This document shows, piece after piece, positions 1 through 9,779 of a stretch of DNA of 64,000 nucleotides (the first letter of the stretch is position 1; each line of letters begins with the position of its first letter). The position numbers were made by a program, and so were the translations under genes. Source of the stretch: Mycoemilia scoparia (lineage: Eukaryota; Kickxellomycota; Kickxellomycetes; Kickxellales; Kickxellaceae). The DNA lies in assembly GCA_027575805.1 (NCBI GenBank), contig JANBPU010000005.1, forward strand, positions 248,001-312,000, written 5' to 3'. The notes beneath the pieces were generated by a model. It was given only the letters and a program-made list of their open reading frames with translations. It made no database searches and was not told where the DNA came from.

Positions 1-1135
1 CCTTCTCTTTCAACTCGTCGTATTGTCTGTTAAGCTCTTCTTTCTCAGCCTTTTCGAATTCATTGAAAGAATCGATCTCATCCTGAACATAATTGGCCCA
101 TTTTTCATCACCAAACTCCTTTGCCTCATCATAGTTGTCAGTGACAATGATGTTGTCAATAATGGTACCAGACTTGACAGTCCAAAGATCAAGACCAAGG
201 AAGCCGATGTTATAAGTGCCAAAATTGGAGTCTTCGGTATAATCAGGGTTGGGGATCAATGGAGCCTTCCAGATACCCTTGTATTCGGGGTTTGGAATGC
301 GCTTAGGCTTCCACTCTCCCTTGTATTCTGGGTTGGCAATCATAGGAGGGACCCAATCTCCGTCCATATCATCATCCCAATCCTCTGGCTTCTTGACATC
401 TGGATCAGGAATGGTTTTTGGTCCGTCAACCCAGTCTTCTGGCTTAGTATCTTCGGGATCAACAATAGTTTCTTCATCGACCCAGTCCTCGGGCTTCTTG
501 GCCTCTGGATCAGGAATCTCACGGGGAGGGAGAGCGTTGTAGTATTCGTCAAGAGTGCCGTTGAGCTGAGATTTGTTATCAATAATGACCTCAAAGCTCT
601 TGTCAGCCTTGAGCCAGAATGTGTATTGGTGAGTCAGCTGGTCGGTGCGGGGCTGAATGTCCTTTTTGTTATCATGGTTCTTTCCCTCGTAGTTGAGGAT
701 TGCATGGACGCGGCGATTTGTCTGCCCGCAAACATCAGGTCCAAACATGATAGCGTACTCGGACTCGCCGTCGAACTTCTCTTGGTCAAGAGTTGGTGGG
801 AGAAGCTTGATATAGGCACCACCACAGTCAATGATCTGCTCATATTTTACAGTGAATTGGACAATCAGGTCCTTTTCTTCGGTGTCAAAGGTCTCGTCAA
901 GGGGAGCAGAGTATCCGTAGAACCGGGCATCAGAGGCAAGCTGGAGACCAACGCCACCCTCTTCATCACCATACCATCTGCCATGACTGAGCTTGAGCTC
1001 ACCATAGTCATCGCGGACCTTTGAGCGAACCCATCTGTCGAGGCTATTTGGATTGCTGAATGTCTCCTTGAAGTACACCTTGGCATTTACTGAGGCCAAA
1101 GCCAGAAGCGAGGCAGCGGCGAGTGAAAACTTCAT
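1..1135 (-). CDS. CALR: Calreticulin, ER lectin chaperone (3' end off window)
   Basis: Calcium-binding lectin chaperone of the ER lumen that retains monoglucosylated glycoproteins for folding. The frame is open from an ATG at 1135 to the window edge with no intron, giving about 378 residues. It begins with a 17-18 residue signal peptide (MKFSLAAASLLALASVNA) and the N-domain start KVYFKETF. The P-domain has three copies of the KPEDW repeat followed by three copies of the GxW...NPxY repeat. This 3+3 arrangement is typical of calreticulin, whereas calnexin has 4+4. The lectin-fold strand FGTYNIGFLGLDLW and an acidic/lysine helical stretch follow. The acidic C-tail and any HDEL-type retrieval signal lie beyond position 1 and are not visible. 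Its divergent neighbour is the HECT ligase gene. A long antisense ORF covers this gene and is treated as a shadow. Confidence 0.96.
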   Translation of the reverse strand, partial: MKFSLAAASLLALASVNAKVYFKETFSNPNSLDRWVRSKVRDDYGELKLSHGRWYGDEEGGVGLQLASDARFYGYSAPLDETFDTEEKDLIVQFTVKYEQIIDCGGAYIKLLPPTLDQEKFDGESEYAIMFGPDVCGQTNRRVHAILNYEGKNHDNKKDIQPRTDQLTHQYTFWLKADKSFEVIIDNKSQLNGTLDEYYNALPPREIPDPEAKKPEDWVDEETIVDPEDTKPEDWVDGPKTIPDPDVKKPEDWDDDMDGDWVPPMIANPEYKGEWKPKRIPNPEYKGIWKAPLIPNPDYTEDSNFGTYNIGFLGLDLWTVKSGTIIDNIIVTDNYDEAKEFGDEKWANYVQDEIDSFNEFEKAEKEELNRQYDELKEK

Positions 1136-1752
1136 TTTACCTAATAAAATGTGTCGTGTAAAATGGAATGTGAATGGTTAGATTTAGATGAATAGAATGA
1201 ATATGAATGTTCGCAGAAAGAAAAGACAGGGAGCATGTATCTGCCCTATATAGTATATGTATACTGGTGCTCAGTATCATATAGGTTTAGCATACCTGTC
1301 AAATGCTATATAAAATGTAGCAGGATGAGTTTTGTGAGAAGAAAGCTTCGATCATGTTCCTTGATATGACTGTTAAACAACACACAACATGCTTCGGATG
1401 AATAGTAAACACTTACAATGTCCTAGCTAATCCCGTTAATCAGCTGCCATCCAGAATCAGGCCTTGTGAGTGAGAAGTAATTTGAGCCAATACAGTTTCT
1501 TTGCTTTGCAAACATCAGAGATTTACTACTGGACACTGTGAAATATCCAGTGGGAAATCTCAAGCACTTTGAAGCATGCTTTGGCATTCCTCTTTCTCAG
1601 CTCTCATCTTTAAGGTTTAGTTTTATTGTTTTGTGAATAATCTTTTCCTTTGCAAAGTATTTATTGTAATAGTAGTAGTCATAATAGTAGCTGAAATAGT
1701 AGCGCACCCACCTCTGTTGCCACTATTGTCACCTACAGCCTACTTTTTTACA
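1136..1752. other. Intergenic, divergent promoter region
   Basis: Non-coding DNA between calreticulin (minus) and the HECT ligase (plus). It should hold both promoters. A TATA-like CTATATAG lies at 1246-1253, about 110 bp upstream of the calreticulin ATG. No other element was recognised. Confidence 0.6.
1246..1253 (-). promoter_or_regulatory. TATA-like box of calreticulin
   Basis: CTATATAG sits about 110 bp upstream of the calreticulin start codon. The position suits a TATA element, but this is sequence resemblance only. Confidence 0.35.
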
Positions 1753-4700
1753 ATGCCCTACAGAACCAATCCCATTACCAATGAAGACAGCTACGATGAC
1801 AGCTCTGAGATTCATGAAAGCAATGTTTCATTTACAACCGAAATTCCGCCCTCACTTGACCTAGTTGACATCGAACCCCACCCCATTGGTAAAGAACATA
1901 AGCACCTTGATAGAATGACGATGAGTTTTGAGGACCTACAGGAAAACCCCCACAATGAGGCCACCCTATCAGAAGGCGTGCTCCTTGGATCCAACCTGAA
2001 ACCCCACTTTGAAACAGGAATATCCGCCTGGACCAGCCAGAGTCTAAATTCGCGGAACACAAGCCTCCTGAAGAGTAAGGACCTCCGTGAAGATAACAAG
2101 GCCATGGACTCATGGTATAGGTGGGTTGAAACACGAGCCAAGAGCTCAAGCATCCAAAAGGCCGCTGCTGACCCTGTTTTGCGAGAAACCTTGGGACGCT
2201 CTGTCAATCGAAGATGGGGACAGAATAAGCGGCCTGCATCGAATATTACAGGTCATGACCGAACCCAGAGACGACAGCTGTACAAGGACTTTTGTTACCA
2301 GCTTGCCATAGGCTGCGGAAATACCAACTGCTCTGCTGCTTTTTGCCACTCAAATAAGTCGCTAAAGACCTCCCGCCTAAATCGAGAACAACGCGAAATG
2401 CTTGCTTACGAGCTTACAGAGAGAGCAATGCTAAAACCAGGGTGTGAGGGCTACCGGCCCCATATAAAACAAGGCTCTGGTAGTAAGCACACCTACAATA
2501 ATACCGCCACACATTCCCAGAATGCAGCCAGTGGTGAGAACCCAAAAACTATGTGGCACACAATCATAGAAAAAGTGCTTGTTGGACCAAAGGCCTCTGA
2601 GGCCCTAGCATCCCACGATGGGTCACAAAAACAGAGGCCAACTTCAGCTGGGACTGCAACCACAGATTCCAAACCGACTGGGGGATCCCCTAACAATGCT
2701 ACAAAGGCACCATCAATGGGGAAGTGCACCACAGACTCCAAAATTTTGTCCCCAAGCATATTGGCTGGTTCTGCTACAGCAAACTCCAAGAAAAATGACG
2801 GTCTGGTAAACCAAAACAATAAAAATGCCCAGACAGATAAACCCCTATCAACAACCATGATACAAGCTTCTCGCAGGCCCAAATCAGCAAATCCTACATA
2901 CCAACTCAGTGTCTCCAATATTCCCGATCCCCAGGCTCTGCACCTTAAACACAGGACAAGAAAAGTTGTTAGTTCCAGGATATCTTCAAACCGTCATTCA
3001 TTTATACCTGAAGACACTTTCCCAGCGTCCACTCTGGTTTCAACACCAAACAACAGGATTTGTTGCCATGACTTCAGGTGTACTGAAGAACTGGAATTGT
3101 CTTCAAAGGTATTATATGGGGATGCTGAGTTTAACACTGGTACAAGCACACCCGTTGCTGCATCGCCTTTTTGTATCTCGTCTCCAGATTCTACAGATCA
3201 GAAAGATGACTCGGAGGATACACTTTCCCTGCGTCGTGTAAGCTCAATCTCATCCGCAACGTCTACAGACTCCTTTTCATCATTTGTGTCCTCTGACTCG
3301 ATGTATGACAGTGACGGCGATCCGCTTGTTGGCGCAACAGTCCTCAATACAGACACCCTTGAGCATATAGACAAAATATACTCTGATGTACCTGTCGACA
3401 ACAAGTATATATTGAATACTCTACGAACAGTATTTTCTTCTCCTCGTGGACTTGCCTCATGCTTCAAGCTGGATTCTCGCCCTGAATACAGGCCACTCTC
3501 TTCTAAGACATTGAATATCAATGTTGAACAGACACTTGCTTTTGCCTATACATGGTTGAAACCAACAGATCGTGCTGATTTTAAAACCAAACAAGACAGT
3601 GAGTTTTCAACATTCATTACAGCTGTAACAATAGCGATTCATCGTCTTGAATCTCAACCAATATTCAATGTTGGACCCCTCAACGCTGCAATGCTTTTGA
3701 ACAGCGATGCCTACAGCACAATGCTGGAAGACGCCTGTAGAACTTTGGGTCTTTTGCTTTTGCTTCTTTCCCCAAGCATTGAGCCAAAGGCACACAAAAC
3801 ATTTACTACCGAGCTGAGGAAATCCAAGAACCATCCATTGGTCCGTGTTGCTGTTCTTATTGGGAAAATCATCCTGTCGCCACAATCGAATGATGATGTC
3901 CAGAAAACATCCAAGGACCTGCCATCATATACTGTCGCCTTGATATCTAAGCGGATGCTGTGGCTGAAGCGTCACTGGATCAACTTCTTTTCTGTATTAC
4001 CGGTCAATGTTATGCGGAATTGCTATGAATTTATAGTAGATTACGCTGCAAGTTTGGCGCGGAGTGCCTACAGTCCGATGTTCAGTGAAAGAGTTAGTGC
4101 ATGGAACCTATCAGGCTCTACATACCCATTAGTTCCTCTTTTGGAACTCTTGCGTTTGCTCTATGAAGGAAATGAAGCAGCTATTTCTGGTCAGTCCGAG
4201 CGTATGCCATTTCCTGGCGACAGCGGACCCAAATCCCAGACTCAGTACACACTGACGCGTAAAGACTTTACCAGTCCGAAGTTTGTGTCATGTTTCCGAA
4301 TGGAGGAAGAAGTAGAGAGGTGGTTGCGTCACTCCCGATATCAGACAAATCCTGAAAAAGAAGTATTCCGTGTTGATCCCTTGGTTGAAGCAAACTTCTT
4401 TACTCCCCTGATTTATCCGTTTTTGTTCCCAACTGGCATAAAGAGCCAGATTCTCGCAAACGAAGCACATAGTAGACTTAAGCTTCGCTATTTGACTGCC
4501 TTTGACCGCCAATCGGAATTTTCTCAAAACCAACGACTGCTTCATGTTGACACCTTTTCAGAGCAGGTGGTACGGCCTTCCTATGACGCGCTGTGGCCTT
4601 ATCCTGAAGCTCACATTGATGCTTTAAAAGCTAGCACATGTCCATACCTTGTCTTGGCTGTACGTAGAAGCCATATAGTCCAAGACACTATGGATCTTAT

Positions 4701-6006
4701 GCGCAACAACCTCCACAGACTGCGGTACCCATTCAAAGTAAGGTTCATCGCAGGTGGAGAAGACGGAGTCGATCTTGGTGGCGTACAAAAGGAATTCTTT
4801 AGAATCTTGTTTCCAAAGCTATTTTCTCCTGATACTGGACTCTTTGTATTCGCAGACCAGGATATGTCAAGCACTGGAGCACAGGACACAAATACCAATA
4901 GTGATTATCGACTTAACACGCCAACACAATATCTCTGGCCAAATGGTGCAACTCCCCAATCATTAGCAGACTTTGAGATTGTTGGTGCATTGCTTGGTAT
5001 TGCCTTTGTTAATGGCATTACCTTAGGCGAGGACATTGCGCCACTTGCGCCATTTTTGTTTTCCCAGCTTGCTGCGGACTGGTCTGGCACAGATGATTGG
5101 TCAGTTGAGATGCTGATGAAGCAAATGGAGTCTACCTTCCCATCTCTTATCTCTGGATTCAAGCAACTGTTAGAATGGGATGAGACTGAAAACGGTGGTG
5201 CTAAGGTTGAAGATGTATTCTGTCAGTCCTTTGAAATCACTGTGTACGACCCTCTAAAGATAGCCTATGGGAGATTCATCAACATCAAACCTCAAGTCGA
5301 TGTTACATCTAACATTGCTGAAACTGACGACGATGATGTTGATGTTGATGAAGAGAGTGAAATGGCTCTTGATCCACTTTCATCTGCTAACGATTGCGCA
5401 TCCACTACAGGATCATCTACAAAAGGCATAGACGTCAACACGCACTCTGGATACATTACTATTCCACTTGTTCACGGCGGACATAACATCGATGTCACTG
5501 CTTCTAATAGAAAGGCCTATGTGCGCCGCTACCTCCAGTTCATAGGTGACAAGTATGTTCATGACATTGTTGTAGCACTTCGCACTGGGTTCCAAAGGGC
5601 TGCTGATGGTGTGGCCTATCGAATGCTGACTCCAGAAGAGCTTGAGATTATGGTGTGTGGCCAGAGTATTCCAATTGACATTGATCAGCTTGAGAAAGTT
5701 GTATCTTATGAGGATTATAAACCAGGTGACCGAACAGTAAGATATTTCTGGAGAGCCCTTCGCTCAATGACTCCAGTACACCACCGAAAGTTCCTGAAGT
5801 TCGTTATAGCATCTGACCGTGTTCCAATGGGAGGCATCAGCTCCATGGCATTTGTTATCCAGAGAAATGGTCCAGACTCGAGTCGCTTGCCCACTGCTTT
5901 GACATGCTTTGGACGACTTCTGTTGCCAGCATATAGCAGCGAAAAGAAGCTGAAGAGGCTTCTAATCACTGCCATTGAAAATTCTGATGGATTTGGTCTG
6001 GTATAA
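1753..6006 (+). CDS. AZUL-HECT E3 ubiquitin ligase, UBE3A/E6AP-like
   Basis: Single-exon gene of 1417 codons for an E3 that passes ubiquitin through a catalytic cysteine thioester. The AZUL zinc finger, the N-terminal hallmark of UBE3A, lies at about residues 177-235 with C181, C188, C193 and C198 and a later C231. A long low-complexity Ser/Thr-rich linker follows. The HECT domain runs from about 970 to the end, with GGEDGVDLGGVQKEFF in the N-lobe and LPTALTCFGRLLLP near the C-terminus (catalytic Cys about 1385). It ends in a short GFGLV tail, as UBE3A proteins do. An acidic insert (DDDDVDVDEE, about 1190) interrupts the HECT N-lobe. The frame is open upstream to a GTG at 1633, but the first ATG is at 1753 and a GTG start is not expected here. 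The hydrophobic upstream extension is therefore excluded. Confidence 0.93.
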   Translation: MPYRTNPITNEDSYDDSSEIHESNVSFTTEIPPSLDLVDIEPHPIGKEHKHLDRMTMSFEDLQENPHNEATLSEGVLLGSNLKPHFETGISAWTSQSLNSRNTSLLKSKDLREDNKAMDSWYRWVETRAKSSSIQKAAADPVLRETLGRSVNRRWGQNKRPASNITGHDRTQRRQLYKDFCYQLAIGCGNTNCSAAFCHSNKSLKTSRLNREQREMLAYELTERAMLKPGCEGYRPHIKQGSGSKHTYNNTATHSQNAASGENPKTMWHTIIEKVLVGPKASEALASHDGSQKQRPTSAGTATTDSKPTGGSPNNATKAPSMGKCTTDSKILSPSILAGSATANSKKNDGLVNQNNKNAQTDKPLSTTMIQASRRPKSANPTYQLSVSNIPDPQALHLKHRTRKVVSSRISSNRHSFIPEDTFPASTLVSTPNNRICCHDFRCTEELELSSKVLYGDAEFNTGTSTPVAASPFCISSPDSTDQKDDSEDTLSLRRVSSISSATSTDSFSSFVSSDSMYDSDGDPLVGATVLNTDTLEHIDKIYSDVPVDNKYILNTLRTVFSSPRGLASCFKLDSRPEYRPLSSKTLNINVEQTLAFAYTWLKPTDRADFKTKQDSEFSTFITAVTIAIHRLESQPIFNVGPLNAAMLLNSDAYSTMLEDACRTLGLLLLLLSPSIEPKAHKTFTTELRKSKNHPLVRVAVLIGKIILSPQSNDDVQKTSKDLPSYTVALISKRMLWLKRHWINFFSVLPVNVMRNCYEFIVDYAASLARSAYSPMFSERVSAWNLSGSTYPLVPLLELLRLLYEGNEAAISGQSERMPFPGDSGPKSQTQYTLTRKDFTSPKFVSCFRMEEEVERWLRHSRYQTNPEKEVFRVDPLVEANFFTPLIYPFLFPTGIKSQILANEAHSRLKLRYLTAFDRQSEFSQNQRLLHVDTFSEQVVRPSYDALWPYPEAHIDALKASTCPYLVLAVRRSHIVQDTMDLMRNNLHRLRYPFKVRFIAGGEDGVDLGGVQKEFFRILFPKLFSPDTGLFVFADQDMSSTGAQDTNTNSDYRLNTPTQYLWPNGATPQSLADFEIVGALLGIAFVNGITLGEDIAPLAPFLFSQLAADWSGTDDWSVEMLMKQMESTFPSLISGFKQLLEWDETENGGAKVEDVFCQSFEITVYDPLKIAYGRFINIKPQVDVTSNIAETDDDDVDVDEESEMALDPLSSANDCASTTGSSTKGIDVNTHSGYITIPLVHGGHNIDVTASNRKAYVRRYLQFIGDKYVHDIVVALRTGFQRAADGVAYRMLTPEELEIMVCGQSIPIDIDQLEKVVSYEDYKPGDRTVRYFWRALRSMTPVHHRKFLKFVIASDRVPMGGISSMAFVIQRNGPDSSRLPTALTCFGRLLLPAYSSEKKLKRLLITAIENSDGFGLV

Positions 6007-6200
6007 AGGAGGTGCAAGAATATCCCTTACATTTATTTTATTTAAAATCCCTTTATTCATTAGAAACATTTGTATAGTATCTCATTCATTATTTTAGAAA
6101 ATTACATATGCACGGTTTATGACAATAAAAGTTTCATGTAGACTGCCTTATAAAAATAAAGCTACCTTACAACTCACAAAATTAAAATGACATGTTTTAA

Positions 6201-7844
6201 CTAAAGCAAGAGAAGTGGCATTATATCTCTCAGCTCACGGACATTATAAGAGTACTCCTCCATTATGTATGTAAATGACTCAAAGAGATCATGGACAGCC
6301 TTTTGAAGACTGGGATTCTGCCGAAGTTGTTGAACCTTTGGAGTCAGCAATTTTAGCAAGTCCTGAATCGTCAGTTCCCAGAGTGTATCGACCTAAAATA
6401 GAAGAAACGGGAAGAAATAAGTTGGAGCCTTTGTTTTGTTTTAATTCTGGCTATAATTGGAATGTATACATACATCAGACTTTGCACGGAAATCCTGGGA
6501 TGATGTGTATAGCTTATGCTCCATTATAAAGAACCCGGCCAGATCGTACAACATATTTTCGAATGGCCCAATAGTCCAAGAGTCAAGCATATCAGGCTTA
6601 GGACGGATGTTATCATATTGACCTTGACGATCATTGATGAAATCTCTTCGGAACTCAGCTTGATGCCCAAGTTTTGTGTTAATATTAAGACACTGAAAAA
6701 ATGGCTTCAAATCGATCGTGTAATGTTCTTGGTCTTCACTTTCTTCATCTAGCACAAACTCAACCACGGGACTAACATATCTCTGAATACCAGCATCCTC
6801 ACCACGACTTTTCCAAGCCCTTTGTCTTCGCTCCATACGGCGCATAGTCATTACGCCTATCTCATGAGTTGTATGATTCATTTCGTGCAGCCACTTATTT
6901 TTATCGCTGTTTACGACTTCTTGAAGCTTATTTTCCATGTCCACTATCGAGCTCTCTAGTAGTTTTCCGAACTTGTATTCCTTGACCTTAGGCAAATGGT
7001 ACACCTTCAAGTTCTCGAGAATCTAGTACCCAGAAAAATCACAAGATGTCAGCATTGTTATACATTTATCATATAAAAACTCAAATAATACATATAGTGA
7101 GGCTTTATACTTTTATGGCATGGTAGTACTTCTTGTCTGTAACCTTTTCGCTGAATTCTCGAATAGTCTCCATGACCTCTGAGCAAGCCTTGACTTTCTG
7201 GATAGCCATTTCCACATTAAGATATGTCCTCTTGAGTTTCAAAAGCTCGGCACTCTACAGGCACACAACGAGTATTGTAATATCAGTACATGATCATCAT
7301 TGACAACAGTTGGGATCTGTGTGGCATTCTATTAGATTGGCTTATTACCTTGTCATACAGTGTTTTGCCTGATACTTGCAACCTAGTGTTCAATGCTTTT
7401 ATGTTCAACTGTGCTTCGGTACTATCAAAGTTAATCCCAGACAACATGCTAGCAGTATTGGTAAGTCCCTATATTATTGATATATTGCCAAGTCAATATA
7501 CAGATCTACAACAATACGACTAATAATAAATACAAGCCACGCTGGCTTCTCCAAACCGGCATTACAAGCATACTTGCCTCCTTGTTATTTCCGCATATAT
7601 TGAGGATCTCTGCGTCTTTCTTCTTTACGAATATGTCGACCTGCTGCTTGAACTTTGACTGACTTTCGCTTGGATAAATAGACTGGAAAATGGGGCCAAG
7701 CTGTTCCAAAGCACTATCAGGATTTGCAAACAATCCCTCCTTAAACATATCAAGGCCATTTGTTTCTTCGTTGTTGTTGGTACTCATCGAGACCATCAGG
7801 AATATCAGCTGCTGTAGCTGCTGTTGTTGGGCTAATTCTGCCAT
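6201..7844 (-). CDS. SEC15: Exocyst subunit SEC15 (EXOC6), N-terminal half only
   Basis: Five exons (7844-7578, 7468-7349, 7254-7111, 7022-6474, 6392-6201) join in frame to 423 residues. Sec15 is an exocyst subunit that tethers secretory vesicles and binds Rab GTPases. The segment KKYYHAIKILENLKVYHLP matches the Sec15 KRYYSALKTMEQLE region, IDLKPFFQCLNI matches VDFSPVYRCLHI, and the following GFFIMEH segment matches GFFVVED. The match runs to the ELRD segment and then stops at a TAG. Family members have about 800 residues, so the C-terminal half that carries the known Rab-binding region is missing. Intron 1 begins with GCAAGT, a GC-AG intron that phase requires, because the nearby GT site gives an early stop. 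The 200 bp left before the convergent HECT gene are AT-rich and show no further exon. Confidence 0.85.
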
Positions 7845-8408
7845 TGTTGTAGTGATGCTATAAATGCGTTTATTTTCCTATCAATGCGAGTGGGTATGTG
7901 GTCTTCTGAGATAATACAAGTGCAGGGTTTATTGGTTTTAAAATGGAAACAGATTAGTAGTATAGTCAGATTTGCAATTCTGTGGCTAGGAATAATTTGT
8001 AACTAATGTTTAGTGTAGTCTTTGATACATAGAGCCATTAATAGTTTATGGGTCCAATTTCTCGCTTTATCCAAAAATGCCTTTTGTTTTGGTTCAACTC
8101 ACAGTTGGGTTTAGATAGTATACTGTAAAGCATTCAGCAATAAAGAGCACCGCATTGTGATCTACAATGGCATTTCCTACACTTTGCTTTATCAAACATG
8201 CAAAGAAATACACCTGGATCACTCTACTATTTCAAAATGCATTACATTCAATATATGGTCTCTGGTGAAAAGCAAGGAATACTATATGTATCCAAAGCAG
8301 AAAATCATTTATATAAATTTCTAAGCGAATATGTATGTATGTATGTATGTATATAAGAAAAGATGTAGTAAAACAAATATGATAATAGAAATTTTTAACT
8401 TATACCCG
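7845..8408. other. Intergenic
   Basis: Non-coding DNA between SEC15 (5' side) and the 3' end of the CDF transporter, both on the minus strand. It contains a (GTAT)n microsatellite at about 8331-8353. Nothing else was recognised. Confidence 0.55.
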
Positions 8409-9779
8409 TCACTTGGAATAGCTTGTGGGTGAATGTTCAGGATGATGTAGGCATTCATAGTCAACGTGGACAAAAGCACGCTCGACACAATCCATACGCT
8501 CATACCGGTTCTGCAGCGTTTCGGCCACATCGTGAATAATCCGAAGAGGCGTTTCTGGTGCCATTACAATGTCGACCTCAACAAAGAGACGAGCGCCAGA
8601 ATGGTAGGCGCGGACAGTATCCACATGCGTGATCAACGGATGATGGGTCATTGCTGTATAGGTGAGCAACTGCAGGAAAGCGGGATCGGCGCTTATACCA
8701 ACAATCAGCTGCATCTGCTCCCATGCCTCACGAATCCATGAGCGGAGGATAAAGAGAGCGACAACGAGGCATCCCAAAGGATCAATCCATGGATAAAGAT
8801 GGCGGCCAAGGAGAGCCATGGAAAGGCCAAACGAATTCACAAACAGATCATTTCTGTGGTCGAGCATAAGAACATGAGCAGAATGGTTTTTCCTCAGAGC
8901 AAAGCAGTAAAAGAATAGTGCCAATTTGGTGGCCAGAGCCACCACGATACACATCCCGTTGAGCAAATTCAAGGAATTGCGTTCGTTCGATTGCGACAAC
9001 AAAGAAGTTATGCTTTCCATCAACAGGCCAGTAGAAAAGGCACCCATCAGGGAAGCAAATATAATAATCCCAACTGTTTCGATTCGCGACCTTCCAGATG
9101 GATAGCGCTTGTGTGTGTCTTTCTGTTCGGCGGCAATACTAGCAAAGAGAAGTATAAGACTCGAGAGGAGATCCATCATTGCATCAGCCATTGTTGCAAA
9201 CAATGAAAGCGAGTGAGAAGACAATGCGACATATAGCTGAACAACCGATAGGACAATGTTTGCTGCGACAGAAATATGAATGGCAAATCGAACTTTTTCC
9301 TGGTAGAGCTTTGACTCTGATGCCTGCTGCTCGATGTCCTCATCACTATGGTCATTGTGTACTTCGAGCATACTTAGAATTAAGTCGTTCTGGTTGATGT
9401 AGAACTGTGCTACGTCCTTCCCACACTTATTCTTTATTGTTGGGATATCGTCTTCCTGTACCATAGAGCCCCGTAGCTTGTCTGCCAGTATCCTATTCTC
9501 TTCGTCGAGAGTTTGATTATTAATCGAATGCTGGGCAGTTGTTGAGGCGGATGTTCCAGCCAACTCCTGGTTCCCACAGCAACAGCCACTGCTGCTGCTG
9601 CTACTACTACTACTGTCATTGGAACTGCTGTCGATAAATACTCTAGGATGGCTGCTGGGATCGTTGCTAGTGGCAGTGCTTGCTAATGTGCCATAGTTGG
9701 CGCCTGTGCCTTCATTGGTCGAAGGCAGCCTTGCAAAATTGGCCAGCAATGGCTTGCCGCTTGAATCAGGATTTTTCAT
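8409..9779 (-). CDS. Cation diffusion facilitator, Mn-type
   Basis: Single exon of 456 residues. CDF proteins export divalent metals from the cytosol by proton exchange, into organelles or out of the cell. After a Ser-rich N-terminus of about 150 residues there are six predicted membrane helices and a cytosolic C-terminal CDF domain (HVDTVRAYHSGARLFVEVDI). The metal sites of helices 2 and 5 read ADAMMD and DHRND, both DxxxD. In zinc CDFs these sites are HxxxD, and paired DxxxD marks the manganese-type group in plants and fungi, so Mn2+ is the likely substrate by inference. Poly-Ser and paired-Cys stretches in the tail are probably disordered. The ATG at 9779 is the first in frame. Its divergent neighbour is GID8. 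Confidence 0.88.
   Translation of the reverse strand: MKNPDSSGKPLLANFARLPSTNEGTGANYGTLASTATSNDPSSHPRVFIDSSSNDSSSSSSSSSGCCCGNQELAGTSASTTAQHSINNQTLDEENRILADKLRGSMVQEDDIPTIKNKCGKDVAQFYINQNDLILSMLEVHNDHSDEDIEQQASESKLYQEKVRFAIHISVAANIVLSVVQLYVALSSHSLSLFATMADAMMDLLSSLILLFASIAAEQKDTHKRYPSGRSRIETVGIIIFASLMGAFSTGLLMESITSLLSQSNERNSLNLLNGMCIVVALATKLALFFYCFALRKNHSAHVLMLDHRNDLFVNSFGLSMALLGRHLYPWIDPLGCLVVALFILRSWIREAWEQMQLIVGISADPAFLQLLTYTAMTHHPLITHVDTVRAYHSGARLFVEVDIVMAPETPLRIIHDVAETLQNRYERMDCVERAFVHVDYECLHHPEHSPTSYSK

Noticed and set aside
23..1024. 333-residue plus-strand ORF opposite calreticulin
   Set aside because: The minus strand encodes an unmistakable calreticulin across the same bases. The plus ORF has no domain and is an antisense shadow.
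1633..1752. Hydrophobic N-terminal extension of the HECT ligase, signal-anchor-like
   Set aside because: It begins at a GTG codon. The first ATG is at 1753 and gives a normal cytosolic start, so the membrane-like segment is upstream non-coding sequence.
6010..6200. Possible extra 3' exon of SEC15 after a GTGAGC donor near 6236
   Set aside because: Splicing GTGAGC to the TAG at 6203-6201 leads to a stop within nine codons and no Sec15-like sequence.
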